10,106 bases of DNA. Source: Ruminococcaceae bacterium UBA1734. GTDB taxonomy: Bacteria > Bacillota > Clostridia > Oscillospirales > Acutalibacteraceae. The notes beneath the pieces were generated by a model that saw only the letters and a list, made by a program, of their open reading frames with translations, had not been told where the DNA came from and made no database searches. How positions within the stretch are numbered: position 1 is the stretch's first letter; the number at the start of each line of letters is the position of its first letter. Where the stretch lies: contig DCIE01000059.1 of the NCBI GenBank assembly GCA_002315765.1, positions 1-10,106 of the forward strand, read 5' to 3'. The translations under genes and the position numbers were made by a program. Positions 1 through 7,583 of the stretch are shown one piece after another.

Positions 1-25
1 CTTCTCCAACCGGAGAAGGCTTTTT
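1..25 (+). terminator. Intrinsic terminator of an upstream gene
   Basis: A perfect 7-bp stem (CTTCTCC at 1-7, GGAGAAG at 12-18) encloses an AACC loop and is followed by GC and five T residues (21-25). The stem could extend beyond the window, since GC at 19-20 may pair with bases before position 1. It probably ends transcription of a gene lying to the left of the window. Confidence 0.75.
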
Positions 26-75
26 AGGAAAATTTCACTATTTTGCCTTCTCCAAGTAGTAAAAGGCTTTGTAGG
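1..75. repeat. Imperfect direct repeat, second copy decayed
   Basis: Positions 1-28 and 47-75 share CTTCTCCAA at the left and AAGGCTTT.TAGG at the right, but differ in the middle. The first copy is a perfect hairpin. The second has lost the GGAGAAG arm and can no longer fold that way. The pattern fits a short intergenic repeat that carries a terminator-like hairpin and was duplicated. On the minus strand the intact copy encodes KAFSGWR, resembling spurious peptides from intergenic repeats in gut Firmicutes; that comparison is from memory. Confidence 0.5.
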
Positions 76-145
76 TATAATCGGTGCATCCGGAGGCTAC
101 AGCTATGGATTTTACAATACATTTTTTAACTTATTAAGCGAATAA

Positions 146-360
146 TATTATTATACCGAAATTTGAAACGGTTAATTTTCATTTAAAAGATAGGTGTGGT
201 AATAAATGTATTGGTGGATGATTGTACAAAAGGGAATAGAGATATTGCAGAGAATACGGCTGAAATACAAAAATAAGCATTGAATAATAATATATTTTTT
301 ATAACAATTTACATATTACACAAAAAAACATCAAAAATTTCTACAAAAAGGCTTTTTAAA
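146..360. other. AT-rich intergenic region, no convincing gene
   Basis: This stretch is very AT-rich and contains no recognisable RNA or protein gene. Two short overlapping + strand frames exist. One starts ATG at 206, is 25 codons long, ends TGA at 281-283, and has AGGTGTGG at 192-199 as a possible ribosome binding site. The other starts GTG at 196 and reads VDDCTKGNRDIAENTAEIQK before its TAA. Neither resembles a known family, and the second looks more like a fragment of a longer protein than a complete peptide. Confidence 0.4.
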
Positions 361-364
361 ACAA

Positions 365-393
365 TTGTGTTTTTGTGCAGAAAGTAGTATAAT
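365..393 (+). promoter_or_regulatory. Promoter of the V-ATPase operon
   Basis: A perfect -10 box TATAAT (388-393) lies exactly 17 bp downstream of a -35 box TTGTGT (365-370), predicting a transcript start near 400, about 29 bases before the first gene. The 8-bp palindrome ACAATTGT (361-368) overlaps the -35 box and could be an operator, but such a short AT-rich palindrome may be chance. Confidence 0.75.
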
Positions 394-411
394 AGTATTT
401 GAATGGAAAAT

Positions 412-419
412 GAAGGGAG
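412..419 (+). promoter_or_regulatory. Ribosome binding site that selects a TTG start
   Basis: GAAGGGAG sits 9 bases before the TTG at 429. The nearby ATG codons at 403 and 410 are in other frames, so the TTG is the best start for subunit E. Confidence 0.65.
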
Positions 420-428
420 AAAAAGGTT

Positions 429-989
429 TTGGAACTAAAAATAGAGGATTTGGTTTCGTCAATAAAGAAAGACGGTATTGACGCCGCTAATGCCGAGGCT
501 GACAGAATTATTAATGAAGCAAAAAATAAGGCCAAGCAAATTATTGATGATGCAAAAAAACAACAGGAAATAATTAAACAGCAGACCGCAAACGAACTTG
601 AAGTTTTGAGAGACAGTGCCAAGGTCGGTGCTGCTCAAGCCCAAAGAGATGCAGTTTTGCTATTTGAAGATAGTGTAAAAAAAGAGTTTAAAAAGATATT
701 GGATGCCGATATTGCCAAAACTGTTAAGGGTGATAATTTGGTTACTTTAATAAAAGCTGCCATCGGTGAAGAAAATCCAAATGATTACTTTGTTGAAATT
801 TCGCAGGTCGAGGAAGGAATTAAGGCTCAACTTGCCGAGGAAATCAAAAACGGTCTTGAGATTAGAATATCTCCTTCGGTTAAAACCGGATTTAGATTAA
901 ACTCAAAAGACGGTTCCGGATATTTCGATTGCTCAAATGAGGAAATTGCCGAAATGTTGGCACCTTTTCTTCCGGAAATTAATTTTTAA
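429..989 (+). CDS. atpE: V/A-type ATPase subunit E (peripheral stalk)
   Basis: This 186-residue protein is the likely E subunit, which forms the peripheral stalk holding the A/B head against the membrane stator during rotation. The first 85 residues or so are charged and Ala/Lys/Glu/Gln-rich with a heptad-like pattern, as expected for the long stalk helix. The C-terminal half is globular, with GSGYFDCSNEEIAEMLAPFL near the end, the usual E-type finish. Translation starts at a TTG. It is the first gene of the operon and ends 12 bases before the likely ATG of the next gene. E normally pairs with subunit G (H in archaea) in the stalk, but no such gene lies in this operon, so the partner is encoded elsewhere or missing. 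E sequences diverge quickly, so the assignment rests partly on position and operon context. Confidence 0.85.
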   Translation: MELKIEDLVSSIKKDGIDAANAEADRIINEAKNKAKQIIDDAKKQQEIIKQQTANELEVLRDSAKVGAAQAQRDAVLLFEDSVKKEFKKILDADIAKTVKGDNLVTLIKAAIGEENPNDYFVEISQVEEGIKAQLAEEIKNGLEIRISPSVKTGFRLNSKDGSGYFDCSNEEIAEMLAPFLPEINF

Positions 990-990
990 C

Positions 991-996
991 GGGTGA
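991..996 (+). promoter_or_regulatory. Ribosome binding site that selects ATG 1002
   Basis: GGGTGA lies 5 bases before ATG 1002. The alternative GTG at 993 falls inside this motif and would have no binding site of its own, so the ATG is the better start. Confidence 0.6.
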
Positions 997-1001
997 GTGG
1001 T

Positions 1002-1526
1002 ATGGCTTCATATTTTTATTTGATGTCAAGTTTGCCTATGCTTAAAAGCGATGCACAAGCACCTATAAGTTATGAAAAGTTTTTAGACTATTGCAGTAAC
1101 GATGTCAGTCCTGCAAAATTTCTTTTGCTTAAAGATTTAACGGTGGATTCTATAGAAGGACCTCTTATTAAAGAATGGTCTGACTATTATTCTCGGTTTA
1201 AAGAAGAACTTACAGGCAAAAGAATTAAAAGGCTTGGAGATAATACCTATTCTTCCAATGTATCAGGAAATTCTTTTTCCGGTATTATTTCAACTGCTAT
1301 GGCTGAAAGCAATCCATTAACTGCCGAAAAAATGCTGATTGAGTATCATTTTGAGGTGATTGATTCCCTTGTGGGATATCATGTGTTTGATGATTATGCG
1401 CTTTTTGGCTATGCTTTAAAGCTGAAAATTTTAGAAAGAAAAAACATTTTCGATTTTAAAAACGGTAAGAATGAATTTAAAAGACTGATTAATTGTCTTG
1501 AAGAACAAATAGAAAGAATACACTGA
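1002..1526 (+). CDS. DUF2764 protein of the V-ATPase operon (C-subunit position)
   Basis: The 174-residue protein begins MASYFYLMSSLPML, matching the [YF]YLxxSLPxL opening of DUF2764 proteins found between atpE and atpA in spirochaete, chlamydial and Bacteroides V-ATPase operons. A second typical block is NPLTAEKMLIEYHFEVID followed by ALKLKILERK near the C-terminus. It is soluble, with no membrane segment or signal peptide. The canonical C/d subunit, which docks the central stalk on the rotor ring, is absent from this operon. The inference is that this protein does some or all of that job; to my knowledge this is not shown experimentally. An in-frame GTG at 993 would add three residues, but it lies within the ribosome binding site. 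The gap to subunit A is 32 bases. Confidence 0.75.
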   Translation: MASYFYLMSSLPMLKSDAQAPISYEKFLDYCSNDVSPAKFLLLKDLTVDSIEGPLIKEWSDYYSRFKEELTGKRIKRLGDNTYSSNVSGNSFSGIISTAMAESNPLTAEKMLIEYHFEVIDSLVGYHVFDDYALFGYALKLKILERKNIFDFKNGKNEFKRLINCLEEQIERIH

Positions 1527-1558
1527 TTTCTATTTAATTAATAATAGGAGAAAAAGCA

Positions 1559-3292
1559 ATGGAAAATACAGTAACCGGTGTTGTAACCGGTGTAAACGGA
1601 AACCTTGTTTTTGTTAAAGTTGACGGTTCTATTAAGAAAAACGAAGTTGGATATATCGTTGTGGGTGATAAAAAGCTTAAGGGCGAGATTATCCGTGTTA
1701 ACAACGGAATAGCAAGTATGCAAATATATGAAATGACCGAAGGTATTAAAGTAGGGGACAATGCTGAATTCACCGGAGAATTAATGAGTGTTAAGTTAGG
1801 TCCCGGATTGCTTTCAAAAGTATTTGACGGTCTTCAAAATCCATTACCGGAACTTGCAGAACAATGCGGTTTCTTCCTTGAGAGAGGTGTTTATTTAGAC
1901 CCTATTCCCAATAAGGATTGGGAATTCACACCTAAGGTTAAAGTGGGAGATAAGGTTGGTGTTTCGGAAACAATAGGTACTGTTCCCGAAGGATTATTTG
2001 AACATAGAATTATGGTACCTTTTAGTCTTGATGATGTTGAGTGGACGGTTGAAAAGATTGTTGATAAGGGTGTCTACAATGTTAATGATACTGTGGCGGT
2101 TATTAAGGATGAAAAGGGAAATACCGAAAATCTTTCAATGGTTTTCACTTGGCCTATTAAAAAGGCAATATCCTGTTACGATAGAAAACTTCGTCCTGAT
2201 GAGCCGCTTATAACAAAAATTCGTTGTATAGATACATTTTTGCCGGTTGCCAAGGGTGGAACCTTTTGTGTTCCGGGACCTTTCGGTGCGGGAAAAACCG
2301 TGTTGCAACATATGGAAGCAAAAAATGCCGATGTTGATATTGTTATAGTTGCCGCTTGTGGAGAACGAGCAGGAGAGGTAGTTGAAATTCTTAAAGAATT
2401 TCCCGAGCTTACCGACCCGAGAACAGGTCGTTCTTTAATGGAAAGAACCATTATTATATGTAATACATCTTCAATGCCTGTTGCTTCCCGTGAAGCTTCG
2501 GTTTACACCGGAATTACATTGGCTGAATATTACCGACAAATGGGACTCAATGTTCTTATGCTTGCAGATTCAACTTCCCGTTGGGCACAGGCGATGCGTG
2601 AAATGAGTGGACGACTTGAAGAAATTCCCGGTGAGGAAGCATTCCCGGCATATCTTGAGTCGGTAATTGCAAGTTTCTACGAGAGAGCCGGTAAGGTAAA
2701 ACTTCACAGCGGAGAAATTGCCTCGGTAACCATCGGCGGTACTGTTTCTCCTGCAGGTGGTAACTTTGAAGAGCCTGTTACTCAGGCAACATTAAAGGTT
2801 GTAGGTGCTTTCCACGGACTTTCAAGAGAACGCTCCGATGCTCGTAAATATCCTGCAATTCATCCTATTGATTCCTGGTCAAAGTATAAGGGAATAATAG
2901 AAATGGACAAGGTAAACAGCGCAAGAGAAATACTTATAAGAAGTACCGAAATTAATCAAATGATGATGGTTGTAGGCGAAGAGGGAACATCTAACGAAGA
3001 CTATATCGTCTATCAAAAAGGTGAACTTTTAGATGCGGTTTATTTACAGCAAAACTCCTTCGACCCGATTGATGCTTCTTGCGGTACCGACAGACAAATT
3101 TATGTATTTAATTTGCTTTACACAATTTTAACCGAAGAATACAGTTTCAAAACCAAAAGAGATATTCGTTTGTTCTTTAACCAACTTCGTCAGGAATTAT
3201 TAGATTGGCACACCACCACATTTGATACCCCTGAATTTTATAAACAAGAAGAAGTTATCAAAGAGTTTTATACAAAGAATGTAATAAAATAA
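1559..3292 (+). CDS. atpA: V/A-type ATPase catalytic subunit A
   Basis: The 577-residue catalytic subunit binds and hydrolyses (or makes) ATP in the A3B3 head. Visible landmarks are an N-terminal beta-barrel (about residues 1-70), the family-specific non-homologous insert (about 110-190), the Walker A P-loop GPFGAGKT at 240-247 with Lys246 and Thr247, and GER with the catalytic Glu269. The diagnostic block DSTSRWAQAMREMSGRLEE and the motif PGEEAFPAYL follow, then a helical C-terminal domain. Length is close to that of other bacterial A subunits. All nucleotide-site residues I can check are present, so the subunit should be active. TAGGAG (1545-1550) lies 8 bases before the ATG. The stop codon abuts the ribosome binding site of subunit B, which suggests tight translational linkage. 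Confidence 0.97.
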   Translation: MENTVTGVVTGVNGNLVFVKVDGSIKKNEVGYIVVGDKKLKGEIIRVNNGIASMQIYEMTEGIKVGDNAEFTGELMSVKLGPGLLSKVFDGLQNPLPELAEQCGFFLERGVYLDPIPNKDWEFTPKVKVGDKVGVSETIGTVPEGLFEHRIMVPFSLDDVEWTVEKIVDKGVYNVNDTVAVIKDEKGNTENLSMVFTWPIKKAISCYDRKLRPDEPLITKIRCIDTFLPVAKGGTFCVPGPFGAGKTVLQHMEAKNADVDIVIVAACGERAGEVVEILKEFPELTDPRTGRSLMERTIIICNTSSMPVASREASVYTGITLAEYYRQMGLNVLMLADSTSRWAQAMREMSGRLEEIPGEEAFPAYLESVIASFYERAGKVKLHSGEIASVTIGGTVSPAGGNFEEPVTQATLKVVGAFHGLSRERSDARKYPAIHPIDSWSKYKGIIEMDKVNSAREILIRSTEINQMMMVVGEEGTSNEDYIVYQKGELLDAVYLQQNSFDPIDASCGTDRQIYVFNLLYTILTEEYSFKTKRDIRLFFNQLRQELLDWHTTTFDTPEFYKQEEVIKEFYTKNVIK

Positions 3293-3303
3293 GGAGGTGC
3301 CAA

Positions 3304-4590
3304 ATGCAAAAGATATATACTAAAATAGAATCTATTGTGGGAAATGTTGTAATAGTAAAAGCCGATGGTGTCAGAAACGGCGATTTAGCACTTGTGGGTA
3401 ATAGCTATGCAAATGTAATTAAGCTTGATAAAGATTTAGTTTATCTTCAGGTATTTTCGGGAACCCAAGGTATCTCCACAACCGACCCGGTAAAATTCCT
3501 AAATAAGCCCATGATGGTTTCCTATAGCGATAAATTATTGGGCAGGGTATTTAACGGTGCCGGTGTTCCGAGAGATAACGGACCGCAGCTTAATGATAAT
3601 ATGATACCGATTGGCGGTCCTTCGGCCAATCCGGCTAAAAGAATCGTGCCGAAAACAATGATTAGAACCGGTATTCCGATGATTGATTTGTTTAATACAT
3701 TGGTTGAAAGTCAAAAGCTTCCTATTTTTTCCGTTTCAGGTGAGCCCTACAATGAACTTCTGGCAAGAATTGCTATGCAGGCGGAAGTTGATATTATTGT
3801 GCTTGGCGGTATGGGACTTAAGCATGACGACTATTTGTTCTTTAAAGAAACCCTTGAAAAAAGCGGTTCTATGGGACATACCGTTATGTTTATTCATACT
3901 GCATCCGACCCCACTGTTGAGTGTACACTTGTTCCCGATATGTCCTTGGCAGTTGCGGAAAAATTTGCACTTGACGGAAAAAAGGTTTTGGTTCTTTTAA
4001 CCGATATGACAAACTATGCCGATGCACAAAAAGAAACGGCAATTACCATGGAACAGGTACCCTCTAACCGTGGTTATCCCGGTGATTTATATAGTTGTCT
4101 TGCTTCCCGTTACGAAAAGGCGGTTGCGTTTGAAGGCTCAGGCTCTATTACCATTCTTTCGGTTACAACAATGCCCGGAGATGATGTAACTCACCCTGTA
4201 CCGGATAACACAGGATATATTACCGAGGGACAGTATTATTTAAAGAACGGAAGAATTGAACCGTTTGGCTCTTTGTCCCGTTTGAAGCAAAATGTTAATA
4301 AGGATACCCGTGATGACCATCGTGCATTAATGGATGCAATGATTAAGCTTTACAGCTCATATAACGAAAGCTTGGAGAAAAAATCTATGGGCTTTATGAT
4401 GAGTGAGTGGGACGAAAAACTTTTGAAATACGGTGAATTATTTGAATCCAAACTTATGGATTTATCCGTTAATATCAGCCTTGAGGAAGCACTTGATTTG
4501 GGTTGGGAAATTTTAGCCCAATGTTTCGAACCTAACGAAACGGGACTTAAAACCAATCTTATTCAGGAAAGATGGCCGAAAAAGGCTTAA
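3304..4590 (+). CDS. atpB: V/A-type ATPase regulatory subunit B
   Basis: The 428-residue non-catalytic subunit alternates with A in the head ring and supplies residues to the A-site. It has an N-terminal barrel, the block RTGIPMIDLFNTLVESQKLP, and a degenerate P-loop region reading VSGEPYNE (from about residue 144), with no Walker A lysine, as expected for B. Further landmarks are LLTDMTNYADA, MEQVPSNRGYPGDLYS, HPVPDNTGYITEGQ and SLSRL, whose Arg326 matches the arginine finger of other B subunits (Arg350 in E. hirae). The usual YERAG block reads YEKAV here (about 270-274), which appears to be a subfamily trait. GGAGGTG (3293-3299) directly follows the stop of subunit A and lies 4 bases before the ATG, a strong signal for high expression. 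Confidence 0.97.
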   Translation: MQKIYTKIESIVGNVVIVKADGVRNGDLALVGNSYANVIKLDKDLVYLQVFSGTQGISTTDPVKFLNKPMMVSYSDKLLGRVFNGAGVPRDNGPQLNDNMIPIGGPSANPAKRIVPKTMIRTGIPMIDLFNTLVESQKLPIFSVSGEPYNELLARIAMQAEVDIIVLGGMGLKHDDYLFFKETLEKSGSMGHTVMFIHTASDPTVECTLVPDMSLAVAEKFALDGKKVLVLLTDMTNYADAQKETAITMEQVPSNRGYPGDLYSCLASRYEKAVAFEGSGSITILSVTTMPGDDVTHPVPDNTGYITEGQYYLKNGRIEPFGSLSRLKQNVNKDTRDDHRALMDAMIKLYSSYNESLEKKSMGFMMSEWDEKLLKYGELFESKLMDLSVNISLEEALDLGWEILAQCFEPNETGLKTNLIQERWPKKA

Positions 4591-4601
4591 GGGTGTGAAA
4601 T

Positions 4602-5219
4602 ATGGCATCTGTAAAACTTACAAAAAATGAGTTAAAGGTGCAAAAGGACAAACTTAAACGATTTGAAAGATATTTGCCGACTTTGGAACTGAAAAAACAA
4701 CAGCTTCAAACCGTTATGATGAAAATCACTGCCGATTTGGAAAAGAAAGAAAAGGAATTATCGGCGATGGTTGACGGACTTGATGATTGGGTTGCTGTTT
4801 TTGCTGAAAACACGGTATTTCCTGATGATATGAAACTTGAAAACTTGGTTAAACCGAAAAATGTTATTTGTACGGAAGATAATATTGCCGGTGTAACCGT
4901 ACCTGTTTTTAAAGAGTTATCATTTGAAGAAATTAATTATGATATTTCTCAATATCCGTTGTGGGTTGATGAAGCAATTTATCGTTTAAGAGATATTGCA
5001 AGACTTAATATGCTCCTTAAAACTCTTAGAATTCAAAATGAATTGTTGGGTAAAGAACTCAGGTTTACTTCCCAAAGAGTGAATTTGTTTGAAAAGGTTA
5101 AAATTCCCGAGGCAAAGAACAATATTCGGGAAATCGGTATCTATATCGGCGACCAGCAAACAAGTGCTGTTGTTCGCGGTAAGATTGCCAAGAAAAAGCG
5201 ACAGGAGGCAAGTGTATGA
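4602..5219 (+). CDS. atpD: V/A-type ATPase subunit D (central rotor shaft)
   Basis: The 205-residue protein forms the coiled-coil shaft that turns inside the A3B3 head. It opens with LTKNELKVQKDKLKRFERYL, the counterpart of the N-terminal helix of D subunits, and ends with a second long helix (LNMLLKTLRIQNELLGKELRF) and a basic tail. A shorter variable segment lies between them. In other V/A-ATPases D pairs with the small subunit F, which is not encoded here. The ribosome binding site GGGTGTG lies just after the stop of subunit B. The stop codon overlaps the start of subunit I by four bases (ATGA at 5216-5219), a classic sign of translational coupling. Confidence 0.92.
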   Translation: MASVKLTKNELKVQKDKLKRFERYLPTLELKKQQLQTVMMKITADLEKKEKELSAMVDGLDDWVAVFAENTVFPDDMKLENLVKPKNVICTEDNIAGVTVPVFKELSFEEINYDISQYPLWVDEAIYRLRDIARLNMLLKTLRIQNELLGKELRFTSQRVNLFEKVKIPEAKNNIREIGIYIGDQQTSAVVRGKIAKKKRQEASV

Positions 5220-7045
5220 TTGAAAAAATGAACTTGGTTTTCCTTGTGGCTAAGGAGTCTGACAGAGAAAATACGCTTTGTGCTTTGCAGGACTTGGGAA
5301 TTTTACATGTCAGCGAAAAAAGAAGTGCCGATGAGGCTGTTTCAAACAGACTTGAGAATTTACAAAAGCTTTCTTCGGAACTTAACGACTATGTAACAAA
5401 AGATGACAAAAAGCCAAAAGTTCTTGATGATGAAGATTTTGAAAAACTTTTCGAAGACACAAATAAAGCACTTCGCCGAAAGGCAGTTTTGGAAGAATCA
5501 AGAACAAATAAACTTGCCGAAATTGAAAAAATAAAGCCTTGGGGTAATTTTGAACCCGATGAAGTGAGAAAAATCGCATCAAACGGACTTGATTTTCATT
5601 TTTACCGTTTGGAAAAAAGTGAGTACAAAAAATTAAACGGTTATGAAGATTTAGATTATATCAAGCTTGATTTTGTTGATAAAATGTATGCTGTTGCTGT
5701 TTTAGGAACAATGCCGAGTGATATATTTGCGGTTGAGTTTTCACTTCCCGAAAAGGGAGTAAAAAAGTTACAGGAAGAAATCAAACTGTGCGAAGAAGAA
5801 ATTTCGTTTATTGAGAAAAATCTTCAGGCTGCCGCACGACAACTTGAGGACTACAAAACACAACTTCTTAAAACCCAAAACCAACTTGAGTATTCTGCCG
5901 TAAGTAATACTTTTGACAGCGGGGATGGGATTATTTGGATTAAGGGATATATTCCTTTAAGTGAAACCGAAAAATTCATTGGTTGTGCAAAAGAAAACGG
6001 TTGGGCTTATCAATACGAAACGGTTGAGGTTGATGACGGGCTTGTTCCTACAAAGGTAAGATACAACAAACTCACGGGACTTATGAAGCCGATTTTTGAT
6101 ATCTTGGGTACAGTACCGGGATATGGTGAATACGATATTTCTTTTTGGTTTTTATCCTTTTTCACTTTGTTTTTTGCAATGATAATCGGTGATGCAGGTT
6201 ACGGAGTTGTGTTTCTTATAGGCTCGGCAATAATTGTGGGCAAAATGAAGAAGTTTAATAATGCTACACTTCTTTTAACGGTTTTGTCTATTGCTACAAT
6301 AATTTGGGGCTCTGTTACCGGTACATGGTTCGGACTCGAAAGTGCTATGAAGGTTCCTTTATTAAGGGCTTTGGTAATACCTCAGTTTGCGAATTATCCC
6401 CAATATTTCGGAGTTGAAACCGCCTCTGTTCAAAACTCGGTAATGAAGTTATGCTTTAGTATCGGTGTTATACAGTTGTCTTTGGCTTGTCTTATGAATA
6501 TCAGGCGGAAAATCACTAATAAAGATTTAAGTTTACTCTCGGATTTAGGATGGCTTATTGCAATTTGTGCTTTGTACTTTATGGTATTATTCTTGGTAAT
6601 TAACCAGCCCATAAATATTAAAGCGGTCGGTTTTGCCACCGGCGCAGGATTTATTCTTGTTGTACTGTTTGGCGGTATGTCCCCCGACAAAACATTTGCA
6701 CAGGGACTAAAAGCCGGTCTTGCAGATATATTTACAACTTTTTTAAATACCATAAGTGCTTTCGGTAATGTAATGAGTTATATTAGATTATTTGCAGTGG
6801 GAATGGCATCTGTTGCAATAGCACAAAGCTTTAATGATATGGCATCAGGATTTAGCGGTGCTCTTGTTATTGTTGGAGCTATTATAATGATTATCGGCCA
6901 CCTTCTTAATATTGTTATGGGCTTCTTGTCGGTAGTGGTACACGGTGTACGACTTAATCTTTTGGAATTTTCAGGACAACTCGGAATGGAATGGTCCGGA
7001 ACGGCTTATGAACCCTTTAGTAAATCAACTGAAATTAAAAAATAA
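5216..7045 (+). CDS. atpI: V/A-type ATPase membrane stator subunit I (subunit a)
   Basis: The 609-residue stator subunit holds the ion half-channels and anchors the peripheral stalk. Residues 1 to about 300 are a charged, partly coiled-coil cytoplasmic domain. The rest is membrane domain with about eight hydrophobic helices, beginning at YDISFWFLSFFTLFF (from residue 306) and followed by the hallmark GDAGYG. The motif SYIRLF carries Arg524, and HGVRLNLLEF carries Arg579. These match the two conserved arginines of the last helices (Arg735 and Arg799 in yeast Vph1), which release ions from the rotor ring. The C-terminal YEPFS motif is also typical. It starts within the stop codon of subunit D, preceded by AGGAGG at about 5202-5207. 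Its length is somewhat below the usual 640-660 residues, mainly because the cytoplasmic part is compact. Confidence 0.95.
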   Translation: MIEKMNLVFLVAKESDRENTLCALQDLGILHVSEKRSADEAVSNRLENLQKLSSELNDYVTKDDKKPKVLDDEDFEKLFEDTNKALRRKAVLEESRTNKLAEIEKIKPWGNFEPDEVRKIASNGLDFHFYRLEKSEYKKLNGYEDLDYIKLDFVDKMYAVAVLGTMPSDIFAVEFSLPEKGVKKLQEEIKLCEEEISFIEKNLQAAARQLEDYKTQLLKTQNQLEYSAVSNTFDSGDGIIWIKGYIPLSETEKFIGCAKENGWAYQYETVEVDDGLVPTKVRYNKLTGLMKPIFDILGTVPGYGEYDISFWFLSFFTLFFAMIIGDAGYGVVFLIGSAIIVGKMKKFNNATLLLTVLSIATIIWGSVTGTWFGLESAMKVPLLRALVIPQFANYPQYFGVETASVQNSVMKLCFSIGVIQLSLACLMNIRRKITNKDLSLLSDLGWLIAICALYFMVLFLVINQPINIKAVGFATGAGFILVVLFGGMSPDKTFAQGLKAGLADIFTTFLNTISAFGNVMSYIRLFAVGMASVAIAQSFNDMASGFSGALVIVGAIIMIIGHLLNIVMGFLSVVVHGVRLNLLEFSGQLGMEWSGTAYEPFSKSTEIKK

Positions 7046-7066
7046 AATGTATAGGAGAATAAAATT

Positions 7067-7504
7067 ATGAACATTCAAACAATTGGTATGGTATGTGCCT
7101 TGGGACTTTCGGCAATAGGTTCGGCTTTAGGAGCAGGATATGCTGCAATGGCTGCTGTCGGTGCTTGGAAAAAGTGCTATGCAAACGGTAAACCTGCATC
7201 ATTTATTATGGTTGCTTTTGCAGGTGCACCGCTTACCCAGACAATCTACGGTTTCCTACTTATGAACTTTATCCGTTCGGCATTTGAGTCAGGCGCAGCA
7301 TCTAAAATGCTCTGTATGGCAATTGGAATTTTGGGCGGAATAGCTATTGGACTTTCAGCACTTTTCCAAGGTAAAGTTGCCGCCGCATCTGCCGATGCTT
7401 TAGGTGAAACAGGCAAGGGAACAGCCAATTACTTTATGGTAATCGGTATTGTTGAAACTGTTGCTTTGTTTACTTTGGTATTTAGTTTATTGTTGTTACA
7501 GTAA
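7067..7504 (+). CDS. atpK: V/A-type ATPase rotor ring subunit K (proteolipid)
   Basis: The 145-residue subunit contains four membrane helices arranged as two hairpins, and several copies form the rotor ring. The first hairpin is rich in Gly and Ala (GLSAIGSALGAGYAAMAAVG). TM2 reads PLTQTIYGF, the loop before TM4 follows FQGKVAAAS, and TM4 carries IVETVAL with the ion-carrying Glu130. Aligned by eye with E. hirae NtpK, Thr57, Gln58, Tyr61, Gln101 and Glu130 match Thr64, Gln65, Tyr68, Gln110 and Glu139, so the Na+-site side chains are present. Leu61 of NtpK, which contributes its backbone carbonyl, is Ala54 here. Only one acidic ion site exists per subunit, in the second hairpin, as in NtpK. 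The gene is last in the operon and is followed by a terminator. AGGAGA lies just upstream of its ATG. Confidence 0.95.
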   Translation: MNIQTIGMVCALGLSAIGSALGAGYAAMAAVGAWKKCYANGKPASFIMVAFAGAPLTQTIYGFLLMNFIRSAFESGAASKMLCMAIGILGGIAIGLSALFQGKVAAASADALGETGKGTANYFMVIGIVETVALFTLVFSLLLLQ

Positions 7505-7523
7505 TTTATATCAACTATTACTT

Positions 7524-7554
7524 AAAGGTATCCTTTGCAAGAGGGTACCTTTTT
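7524..7554 (+). terminator. Intrinsic terminator closing the V-ATPase operon
   Basis: AAAGGTATCCT (7524-7534) pairs with AGGGTACCTTT (7542-7552) as an 11-bp stem with one G-U pair and a 7-base loop. The run of five T residues at 7550-7554 partly overlaps the stem. It starts 20 bases after the stop of subunit K. No clear promoter follows before the next gene, so partial read-through into the deaminase is possible. Confidence 0.85.
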
Positions 7555-7571
7555 AAACTATTGTAAATAAT

Positions 7572-7577
7572 AGGGTG
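7572..7577 (+). promoter_or_regulatory. Ribosome binding site that selects TTG 7584
   Basis: AGGGTG lies 6 bases before TTG 7584. The in-frame GTG at 7575 is part of this motif and would lack a binding site, so TTG is preferred. Confidence 0.55.
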
Positions 7578-7583
7578 TTAATT

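Noticed and set aside
2..145. Open + strand frame ending GFVGIIGASGGYSYGFYNTF..., possibly the C-terminus of a gene
   Set aside because: It runs straight through the terminator hairpin at 1-25 and has no start codon in view. The Gly/Tyr-rich tail is suggestive of a peptide, but there is no further support.
345..360. AAAAAGGCTTTTT as a terminator upstream of the promoter
   Set aside because: The arms leave only one base for a loop, so a hairpin cannot form.
356..644. Minus-strand frames opposite subunit E
   Set aside because: They are shadows of the coiled-coil coding region, Ser/Phe-rich because the sense strand is rich in Lys/Glu/Ala codons. No ribosome binding site is seen.
4108..4122. 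Loss of the B-subunit arginine finger, because YERAG reads YEKAV
   Set aside because: By position the arginine finger is the Arg of SLSRL (Arg326), which is conserved. The YEKAV change is elsewhere and appears to be a subfamily trait.
6430..6753. 107-codon minus-strand frame inside subunit I
   Set aside because: It is fully contained in a well-conserved gene, has no recognisable family, and mirrors membrane-helix codons.
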